Assembly: GCA_028554645.1 (NCBI GenBank)
Contig: JAQOOI010000079.1
Coordinates: 868,001-932,000, forward strand
Length of the DNA stretch: 64,000 bases
Direction of reading: 5' to 3'
Source of the DNA: Omphalotus guepiniiformis
Taxonomy: Eukaryota; Basidiomycota; Agaricomycetes; Agaricales; Omphalotaceae
Shown here: piece after piece, positions 55,464-64,000 of the stretch
Position numbering within the stretch: the stretch's first letter is position 1
How the letters are laid out: every line of letters begins with the position of its first letter
Made by a program: the position numbers and the translations under genes
The notes under the pieces: generated by a model
Database searches by the model: none
What the model was told of the DNA's origin: nothing
The model's input: only the letters and a program-made list of their open reading frames with translations

Positions 55464-58276
55464 ATGTATTACTTCAAAAGTCTCAGTGTCGCTCCGGTGC
55501 TCATCGGTGTACTCCTAGTTGCTTTTTCTCTACCAGGAACTTTTGCACAGTCTTCTGTGTTGCAAGAGATTCTTCAAGCGTTTGAGAATTTGGTAGATTG
55601 CACCTCGTGCCTTGCGGCTCTGGTCCCCCTTCAGGCTCTTGCAGTACTCGGTGATGATCCCTTCGTAGACGTCCTGGTCGGAATCTGTGATCTACTACAA
55701 GTTACGTATCGACTACCCCCCTTCCCTTTCTCTTCTCAGATCCCGCGTACTTACCATAATCTCATGCAGTTGGAGGACGCAGACGTTTGTAGCGGCACAT
55801 TGTCATCTCAAGGACCCATCATCGCCCACGATTTGCGAAGCATTAGTGTTGCCAGTCAGACCGCGGAGCGTTTCTGTGACGCTCTTTTCGGTTTTTGCTC
55901 CTCTAATGTGCCTAATGCATTCTCCGTCCCACTCCCATCACCGACCGCATCATCCTCAGCTCCTTCAAGTGCTCCGACGCAGCGGCAGGACCCGATCCGG
56001 GTCGTCCATATAAGTGATGTGCATATTGACAGGATGTACACGGTGCGTTTGACAGTGTATTTTAATGGCTTGTTGTTGTTGACATTCATTGCAAGGTTGG
56101 ATCCGAAGCCAATTGTACCAAACCTATATGTTGCAGGGATTTCGCGGATGAAGCTGGAGAGAACGTCACCGATCCCGCACTGCCAAACGGGAACTCCAAA
56201 TGCGATTCGCCTATTTCTCTAGCAGAATCAATGTTGGAGGCCGTCAATGCCATCAATCCTTCGTTTGTCATCTTTACTGGGGATGTGGTAGAAGGTGCGT
56301 GACGAGCGGGTACACGAAAACTTTTGTCGTAGTATGCTGAATGGATTTGGTTCTGTGTGCATAGGTGCTATTTGGTTGGTTGACCAAATGTCAGTTTTCT
56401 CTGAAATCTTGGACTTTGTTGTTACTTAATCCAGAACGCGTCTAGAGAGGCATCTAGCAATCTTGAAGATTTCAATGCGGAGATGCTTTCGAAGATCACA
56501 GCGCCTATCTTCCCTAGTATAGGTTTGTCATAATGCCATAATCACTCATTCCCTATTCCTTGATTGAAACAACACACTTGTTCTTCTAGGGAATCAGTAA
56601 GTAAGATGGTTTCGTATCAACGAACTGAATACCTTATCGCTCCTTGTCTTTCTTCTAGCGATACGGCGCCTGTCAATGCTTTTGCAAGAACGTCAAGCAA
56701 GACAGCAAACAACTCACAGTGGGTCTTCGACATCCAGAGTGCCGGATGGGAGGTGAATATGTTTTCGGTTAATATGTTGTAGGCGTGGTTTGCTCATTAG
56801 AATACAGCAATGGATTGGCACAAATGCCAGTCAGCAGGTCGACCATATTTCGGGAAGCTATGCTGTTCTCGTTCCGAATACAAATTTAGTGTAGGTTTGA
56901 CATCAAATCATCAAATCTACTTCCTCTTACTGTTTTCTTCAGCATTATTTCCGTGAACACGCAGTATTGGTACAAGCAGAAGTGAACATCGTGTTCATTT
57001 AAGCATCAGTCTCTGACAGTGCTGACCGTGTTTCAATTTGTATGCAGTTTCTGGCTTTACGATAGCGATGAGTTCCAGTAAGTACATATCTTCTTTAACT
57101 GTTGACCAGATTCAATGACTCTAATCAACCATAGACCAGATCCCAACGGGATATTGGCATTCATTGTGGAGCAATTACAGGCTGCGGAGGATGCCGGGCA
57201 GAAAGTATGGGTCATAGGGCACATCCCTCTCGGAAAAGAGGATACGTTTGAAGACCAGTCAAACTACTACGACCAAATTCTACAGAGGTACAAGAACACA
57301 ATCGCTGGACACTTCTTCGGACATAGTCATAAAGTAAGATCATCTCTGTGCACGTTCTCAGCGGAGCACTGAAAGTCATTCACCCAGGACCAGTTTGAGA
57401 TCGCATACTCGGATTATGATAACCAGGTTGCTGCGAATGCTGTTAGTGTTGCTATGATTGTACGTTTCTCCTGAAGCCGACCTTGTTCGACTCGGATCCT
57501 GACTAGACGTGGTTACATATAGGCACCTGCGCTTACGCCTACGAGTGAGAGCTGAGAATTTCCGAGAACTTGCTTTCAAGGTACTGAGAATTTTGATAGG
57601 CGGTAATCCTGCTTTCAAAGTGTACGATGTCGATCCGGATACATTCGGGCTCATGAATGCTCGTGTCATGTTCAGTGAGTAATCGCATGATCGAGCACTA
57701 GAAGCTAATCTAAATAATGCATCCTTCAGCAAACATATCAGATCCTTCTTTCCAAGTGCAACGTGAGTCTTGATCAATTTCGTCGTAACATCCATCTACC
57801 AACGATAAAACGAAACGAAAACACTCTTTAGCAAATTGGACTCTGTTTTACGATGTCCGAGAAACTTATGGACCTCTCGTCGGCCTTCCAGCAGACTCTG
57901 AGCTCACCCCAGCCTTCTGGCACAATCTCACAGAAGTGTTCGTAGCCAACGACACCGCCTTTCAGTTATACAACACGTTTTTGAGTCGGGGTGGCGCAGT
58001 TAGTGCTTGTGATGCGAATTGCAAAAACATGACTATTTGTGACCAAAGGGCTTTCCGGGCGCAGAACAACTGTGTAAGTACAGGTACTATAGGAGGCTAT
58101 GAAATTCTGATTGACCGTGATTTATCATTTAGGACACGCCCTCCGGCGGGCTCTCCATTGGAAGAAGAGACTCGGAACGTCTGAAAATGCGAGTTGAATC
58201 CTCGGAATGTGAGGGACCAAAGATCGGGGTGTTTTTCTCGGAATTGAGGGCCAGGTTGCAGTCATCATCTCAGTAA
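55464..58276 (+). CDS. Acid sphingomyelinase-like phosphodiesterase, copy 3
   Basis: Tandem paralogue of copy 2. The signal peptide (MYYFKSLSVAPVLIGVLLVA) is followed by LQAFENLVDCTSCLAALVPL. Metal motifs are VVHISDVHIDRMYT, FTGDVVEG, GNHDTAPVNAFARTSSK (His codon again split by an intron), WVIGHIPLGKEDTFEDQ and GHFFGHSHK. The middle reads VNTQYWYKQK, NFWLYDSDEFQ, DPNGILAFIVEQLQAAEDAG. The C-terminal part is [44 protein letters not shown] and CKNMTICDQRAFRAQNNC, then DTPSGGLSIGRRDSERL and RARLQSSSQ with TAA 58274-58276. Length and intron positions match copy 2 almost exactly. No inactivating change is seen. Probably a secreted or vacuolar phosphodiesterase; whether it acts on sphingomyelin or on nucleotides, as some relatives do, is open. 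Confidence 0.88.
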
Positions 58277-59660
58277 GATGGCAACGAACGTTGAACAGTG
58301 TATGTACATAAGTATTTGGGAAAGAAACAGCGGATGGGTGAATCGGCCGGAGTGAGCCGGAGTGTAGTGACATTAGGTAAGAGAATCAGTCGTGTGAAAC
58401 CGGCCGGCCTACTTTTTCTTTCAATTTCCATCTTTTCGTCCTCCTGGAATACAGATGACTAGTCGTTCTCTTGTGTCACCTAGCTTTTGTTCTCCTATGT
58501 CAGTTGCCAGTCATCCACGAATGCTTGAACAACCGAAGGAAGCTATCGTGAAAGTGCAGCCAAATATCTCAACCAAATGTAATGCACCGAGGCAATGATT
58601 GATGATTTAATTGTGTGGTCGAACAACTATTCGAGGAAGAGACACAATCTTGAACAACTTGTGGCCTTTCGTTACTGTCCCGGCGTAAGCTCAGTGCCTG
58701 TGGGTATCCAAGTCTTCTGCTGACGCGATACACAGATTGCAGAGCACGGACCGATTTTGTTGATACCGCCGTGAAAAGGAGACTCAGTTGTGACAGTCGA
58801 TTTGCTGTACAGAGGCTTGAGAGCAAGATCAACGACGTGGAGTTGACAAAGAGATTCCTCCCAAGTTCAGCCTATCACTCCAGTGACCTTAGACCTACCT
58901 TTTTCTGTGGTCACTTTACTCGATTGCTGCAATTGGTCGCAATTGCGTCCAATAGCAAATAGCCGAACTTACTCACTTCTCCATACCTATAAGATCCACT
59001 TTTACTTTGCTTTGGGTTGTTCTTCCTTGGAACACTCGTCTGTGCTGCATTGAACTCCCCGCCACGTGTGCATGATCGTGAAGGCATTCCGGTATGTACT
59101 GCTTTGACCTTCATTTGTAATATGGCTATCGTTTTTCATTGACAGTTGAGGTGGTAAAGGCCAGCAGGGGGATGAAATTTCAAGCTGGGTCCACGATTAT
59201 AAACTATTACCGATTCAGTCGGTGAATTACTTAGAAGTAAGTGATACACATCTTCAAGTTTCCCGTGTATTTCGGTAACTTTGGCTGATTATACATATCA
59301 AAAATAGGATCCATATCGTCAAATGATTGACTGAACCAATGTAGTCGTAAATTGGGGTTTCATTCACCACTGTGCTCTGTAAAATGATGAACTAATCCTC
59401 TAACTTTCTGAGATGCGAAAGCACTTATTGGATATGACCTTTTACGACCAGCAGCAACAAAGACTACACTTTATCATTTCTCTCAATGACTCGACCTTAT
59501 ACGCTTACTCACGTCGCTTCGCCTACGAATTAGTAAGTAAATTCAACAGGTGGTGTGTAATCTCTAACAAGCTCACATTTGTTCTCTCATAAATAGGCAA
59601 GCAAAACCGGAAAATCCATTCTGAACAACATACCCTCTGTTTAAGGACTTCCCTTCAGCA
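58277..59660. other. Intergenic region, sphingomyelinase 3 to Old Yellow Enzyme
   Basis: About 1.4 kb with only short frames without homology (for example 58569-58832 minus, 58771-58962 plus). No RNA gene, repeat or transposon end is recognised. Confidence 0.5.
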
Positions 59661-60987
59661 ATGTTAACATCTGGACCTAAACTATTCCAACCAATCAAGG
59701 TTGGAAACATGAACCTCAGCCATCGAGTAGTGCTGGCGCCTTGCACTCGCCTGAGGACCACTCCAGGAGAAGCTCCCATTCCTGGACTCGTAAAGGAATA
59801 CTACGCCCAGCGTGCCAGCGTGCCGGGAACACTTCTTATTATTGAGGCAGTTCTTATTTCTCCCAAGGCAGCGGGATTCAAAGGTGTGCCCGGGTTCTGG
59901 ACCGAGGAGCAAATCAACGGATGGAAAGAGGTAGGATACGGTTCAATACAGACGGACGAATAACCAAAGCCGCTGACTCCTTATGCGGATTCTGTGATAG
60001 GTTGTCGACGCCGTCCACGCTAAAGGAAGCTACATTTATTGCCAACTTGCCGCACTCGGTCGCGGCGCCGACCCTTCTGACCTCAAATCCCGCGATCCAT
60101 CGTACGAAGTGGTGGGTCCAAGCGACCTCCCTATCATACCTACCGGGATCGACATCCAGTTTGCTCCAGAAGGGGGTTATCCTGTACCCCGACCAATGAC
60201 CAAGGATGACATAGAAGAATATATCGCGATGTTCGCTACAGCTGCATCGAACGCAGTTCACAGAGCTGGATTTGACGGGGTGGAGATCCATGGTGCGAAT
60301 GGGTCGCTGGTAGATCAATTCTTCCAGGATGTGAGTAATAACCGCACGGATGAATATGGAGGTTCTCCGGAGAAAAGGTCGAGGTTTGCTTTAGAGATTG
60401 TCGAGGCGGTGAGCAAGGCTGTTGGGGTGGAGAGAACAGCGTTAAGAATTAGCCCATGGGCCGAAACCCGAGGTAAAAGCTCTTTGATTTTACAGAAAGC
60501 CGTAGACTCATGACCTTTTTCTTGCAGGGATGGGTATGAAGGATCCCGTACCTACATACTCGTATTTCGCTTCTAGTATCAAAGAGAAGTATCCGAACCT
60601 TGCGTATCTGCACGCCATCGAAGCTCGAGTGACGGGAATTAGTGATCGAGAAACCAAAGAACACGAGTCCAATCAGTTTCTCGTGGACATCTGGTCCCCT
60701 CGACCGCTTATACTCGCTGGAGGATACATTCGGGACGATGCCATTGAATCCGCAGAGACAGAGGGTGTCTTGATAGCGTTTGGCAGAAGGTTCATTTCAA
60801 ATGTGAGCCCGTGCTGTTTTCGAAAAGTATTACTCTGAGACTGATGATAATGCTCTAGCCTGACCTTCCACTGCGCCTCATGAAAAACATAGAATTGACA
60901 CAATACGACCGGAGTACATTCTACGTTATGGGAGATACGAGCGAAAAGGGATACACAGATTACCCTTTCGCGGAAGTCAACAAGTGA
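59661..60987 (+). CDS. Old Yellow Enzyme-like NADH:flavin oxidoreductase
   Basis: FMN-dependent TIM-barrel ene-reductase family. The start is MLTSGPKLFQPIKVGNMNLS, followed by HRVVLAPCTRLRTTPGEAPI, EYYAQRASVPGTLLIIEAVL, GFKGVPGFWTEEQINGWKE, then after an intron VVDAVHAKGSYIYCQLAALG (where H..G and QL line the flavin). Next come PRPMTKDDIEEYIAMFATAA and the substrate motif FDGVEIHGANGSLVDQF, then NNRTDEYGGSPEKRSRFALE and RISPWAE. The phosphate-binding part is PLILAGGYIRDDA and LIAFGRRFISNPDLP. It ends GYTDYPFAEVNK, TGA 60985-60987. The His and Asn of the HxxN motif are present. The Tyr that normally follows (Tyr196 in yeast OYE1, the proton donor) is Ser (TCG at 60304-60306). The fold looks complete. 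Confidence 0.88.
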
Positions 60988-61316
60988 AAGTTGTGCATGG
61001 AATCATAGAACTTAGTACTGCAGGGGCTGAAGGAAAGTAATACATAGAACACTTAGAAGCTATCGAATAGAAGTTGTAGACCTGAAACGCGTCCCTCTAT
61101 GAACAAAGCCTCGATATAGAAGTTGTTTCGTGCGGTCCCTTTCCCGAAGTGCCCTCTAATCGGCTTGAGGTGAGCAAATCAACCTGCAGCAATCCTGTTT
61201 CCTTCTTTTCGAGTACAATGTCAATACTTTCTGAGTATTTCATTCATTGTAGCTAACCAGTAGATATCTAAAGGTATGTTGAGAGCACTGCTCAAAGTCG
61301 TATCACAGTTACAAAT
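60988..61316. other. Convergent 3' region, OYE / KRE6-like
   Basis: A 329-bp region between two converging stop codons, holding 3' ends only. No gene or repeat is seen. Confidence 0.5.
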
Positions 61317-63955
61317 TCAGCATTGCCCTAGGAAACTATTCTTCGGCATGGGCTGTTTGTAGTCTCCTGTCCATGTAGTCAGATTCGGGTTGGTATATGC
61401 TTCCAGGTATCTATGAATGCGAAATTGTTAGATGGAAACCCGTAAGACAAGCGAACAACAAGTACTCCTTAATATAGGCAGCCGTAGGGAAGTCTTCGGG
61501 ATCACACCCCACGTTGATGGAGTCCTTGCGCTGATATACACGAATCCAGTCGATAAGTAGCACCGCCGGGAAGGTTAGTAGGTCGTAGTCAATGTCACCA
61601 AAATTCTCTGAGATGCCTAAATTTGCCAGAAGGTACTGCAGAAGATTGCCGTGCGCTTGAAAACATCATAACGGAATGAGACGCTCATTAACACACCATA
61701 GGCTCCTGGGGAACTGGTCGGCCGGAGATTTCGACTTTTGGATTTGGACCTAGGGCTTCTGAGAATACTGTCCACGCTTTCTTTCCGTTCGAAAGCCAGG
61801 TAATATACTGCAAAGGTGATACATTGTTAATGGATTTTTTCAGGTTGCAAATTAACGTACCGCGTCGTCGAAGCCTATACAAATTCCAGTCAGCTGCCGT
61901 TCAAAACATCAGAATACAGTAAATGCATCAGACCGGGCTTGTATTCGAAACCGTATAGGGAAAAGCAGCCCCCGGTTAAATGATAACAATTCTGATCTGT
62001 ACATTTGTGTGCATAAGAGTGACATAGGACAAGTTGGTTTGACGGACCAGTAACTGTAACGCAAGAGCTAGCTTCTTGGTACGTTCCGCCAAGGTACGTG
62101 TTTTGGACAGTGATGGAAGGGTCATCTATCGAGAATGAACTGCTAGTGTTTAACCACTCATGGGCGTAGTCAAAAGGCTGCACAATACGTATAACCAGGC
62201 CGTTAAATCACGGACTCGGACAACAGGAGACGTTTGAAAACTCACTGCCCATTGACCCGACTGGGAAACGTGGCCAACACTACCAGCAACCTGACATGAA
62301 ATGTGTTTTAACAATAACCCGACGATTTATTCATTGCCCATTTACCTGTGCTTCAAACATATCAATCTCTGGCGCAGAGCGACCAACGTATGACCCGTCT
62401 CGATGCACGGGTCCGGGATGGGATTCTCCAGGGCAAGTACACCTTGACAGTCGTTGACCTGGGAGAAGCGATAGTGGATCTTTACTACCAGGTCCGTTCT
62501 TAGAGGCAGCTGCTGGCTGGCCATTTAGCATCTGGTGAGCCACCGTCCCAACGTCGCATGCGTCGTAGCTGTACGGCCACTGGTAACAGTATTTCTGAAC
62601 TCCGAGAAAACAGTAGAAAGCGCATGCTCGTACCGTTCCATCGAGACTGGCTCCGTAGCCGGCACGGCCTGTTGAGCCCATCAGAGCGTTATCAGTCCGT
62701 GACAAGCATATGGCCAATAGATGCGTACCAAGGTTGCCCATTGCCCAGACAGCGGGCCAAAGACCTCGAGCATTAGTATCTCCCGGAAGGGAAACTGATG
62801 TCAGTACCAGGCCTCCAGTAAAGCAGAATTTATTCCAAGTTGACATCATTCCTCCTTGATAGTTGAGGTTATGCGTCGATATATTGGACAACGTGATCTG
62901 CAGGGAGCCATTCACGGTTGTTATAGCTGAAGGATCGTACCATTCCAGGTTGCCCGTCTAGCGGGCAGTTATTCATCAAAAGAGTCAACCGCTTGTTAAG
63001 GACACACACCGCCCAATAATGTAGGTCAACTTGAAAACAGATCGTCAGAAAATTTCTTGTGCTCAAAGTTAACGACATACCAGCCTCCCAATACGGATCA
63101 TCTCCTGCATAGAAACTTCGTCCCTCTGTGTCAAATTCGTCGCTGAAAATCAAGACCATGTCCTCCCCGTCCATGTACGAGGGAAGTGTATAAGCGTCTT
63201 GCGGCGTATCTAAATCGATTAAACCCCAGTTCCCAGGGATCTTGGGAATCTGTCATTTACATTCAGAGTTGACATACACCTTGACGTGGTCAAAGGGAGG
63301 TTCATACCTGACCGGTTGCGTTGGTGTGTCTCAAGTCGGGTCCGAATGCATTCAAGGCAGAGAATATGGGACCGCCAACGCTAAAAAATTGGGCTGTCTA
63401 GAATGATTGAAAGAAGATGAAAGACCCGGTACGTACAAAAGAGCGAGTAATACCGCGCACAAGATTGCCAGACAGCCAAGATTGGTTAACCCTCGGAGAG
63501 TTAAAAACGTTCCGGAGTCCGTCCTCAAGTCTCTCTTTGGGTCAACAGCGTGCAGATGATCGTCAGGCTCGATATCCTCTGGAGAAATCACTGCTCCCCA
63601 AGCCTTGGGGTCGGCCATGAGCGAAAACTGCCGAAGCACTTAGTGAGGGTCTAATTATGTGGGTGTTGAAATGCACCTTTTCAGACATCGACGAGAGAGG
63701 AGTCATTTCATGATCGGGTTCACTGGCGCGATTTGAAGAGAAAGTCTATCCGCCTTATTGAGTCAGGAAGCGGAAGGTAAGATGCTGACATTGACGTACG
63801 TTAAACATTCCCCTACTTGCCACTGGCGTGGAAGGGGTTCGATAAGCACCAGAGCCAAGCACACCACGTCCAAGGGCTATACTTCCTCTTGGAATTGGAG
63901 AAGATGAAGGGCCACCGGGTTGAGCATAACGCCCCCCTGCTGAATTCCCATACAT
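61317..63955 (-). CDS. KRE6/SKN1-like GH16 beta-glucan synthesis-associated protein
   Basis: Type II membrane protein of the secretory pathway needed for beta-1,6-glucan in fungal walls. The first ATG in view (63955) gives a Gly/Ser/Pro-rich cytosolic tail (MYGNSAGGRYAQPGGPSSSP). Then come DPKAWGAVISPEDIEPDDHL, a membrane segment (LGCLAILCAVLLALLYVPGL) and a luminal GH16-like domain: LVLIFSDEFDTEGRSFY, ITLSNISTHNLNYQGGM, WNKFCFTGGLVLTSVSLPG, GLWPAVWAMGNLGRAGYGAS and the active-site-like SAPEIDMFEAQ (E-x-D-x-x-E). The C-terminus reads YLEAYTNPNLTTWTGDY and ends KNSFLGQC with TGA 61317-61319. No in-frame stop precedes the ATG within the remaining 45 bp, so the true start could lie beyond the window edge. 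Confidence 0.85.
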
Positions 63956-64000
63956 AATTAAGGAAACTGTCAGTAGACTCGGAGAGATAACAGTTCTTTT

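Noticed and set aside
1..64000. CRISPR arrays, rRNA operons, a biosynthetic backbone gene (PKS, NRPS, terpene cyclase)
   Set aside because: None seen. The window is an ordinary fungal nuclear segment with no regularly spaced repeat array or backbone synthase motif.

Overview
This window comes from the nuclear genome of a filamentous basidiomycete, most likely a plant-biomass-degrading mushroom (Agaricomycetes). The evidence is intron-dense genes with introns of about 45-75 nt, several micro-exons, a CBM1-carrying endo-mannanase, a secreted GMC oxidoreductase, a KRE6/SKN1-type cell-wall glucan protein, a COP9 signalosome subunit, and a pogo/mariner-like element of a type I associate with mushroom genomes. 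All gene spans below run from start codon to stop codon and include introns. I read splice sites from GT/GC..AG signals combined with protein-family continuity.

Layout. 1-1.0 kb: an AT-rich, decayed transposon-like segment. It abuts and truncates a type-B carboxylesterase gene (1.0-2.3 kb, minus). 2.6-4.5 kb (minus): polysaccharide deacetylase. 5.2-7.4 kb (plus): amino-acid/GABA permease. 7.8-9.7 kb (minus): MATE exporter. 10.2-12.0 kb (plus): secreted agmatinase-like ureohydrolase. 12-15.8 kb: gene-poor. 15.9-17.6 kb (plus): COP9 signalosome subunit 3. 17.8 kb: intron-containing tRNA-Arg(CCG). 18.3-20.0 kb (plus): zinc alcohol/polyol dehydrogenase with two inserts. 20-24.6 kb: gene-poor, with one TATA-led short spliced-looking ORF. 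24.6-27.3 kb (minus): acid sphingomyelinase-like enzyme, copy 1. 28.0-30.6 kb (plus): secreted GMC oxidoreductase. 30.8-32.6 kb (minus): F-box/LRR protein. 32.7-39.7 kb (minus): full-length ABCC transporter. 39.7-42.3 kb: diverged repeats around a decayed coiled-coil ORF. 42.3-44.6 kb (plus): GH5 endo-mannanase with CBM1. 46.5-49.5 kb (plus): two-RRM RNA-binding protein. 51.0-52.1 kb: decayed TIR transposon with TA target duplication. 52.2-55.1 and 55.5-58.3 kb (plus): tandem acid sphingomyelinase-like copies 2 and 3. 59.7-61.0 kb (plus): Old Yellow Enzyme homologue with an altered active site. 61.3-64.0 kb (minus): GH16 KRE6/SKN1-like protein.

How the genes relate. This is not a classical biosynthetic cluster. 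It mixes housekeeping genes (COP9 subunit, tRNA, RNA-binding protein, cell-wall synthesis) with accessory secreted or transport genes (esterase, deacetylase, agmatinase, GMC oxidase, mannanase, three sphingomyelinases, MATE and ABC exporters). The clearest theme is local expansion of secreted acid sphingomyelinase-like phosphodiesterases. The most checkable oddities are micro-exons of 6, 11, 12 and 23 nt, a GC-AG intron, a serine in place of the usual active-site tyrosine in the Old Yellow Enzyme homologue, the TA-flanked pogo-like element just upstream of the sphingomyelinase tandem, and the diverged repeats upstream of the mannanase. I found no convincing wholly new system.
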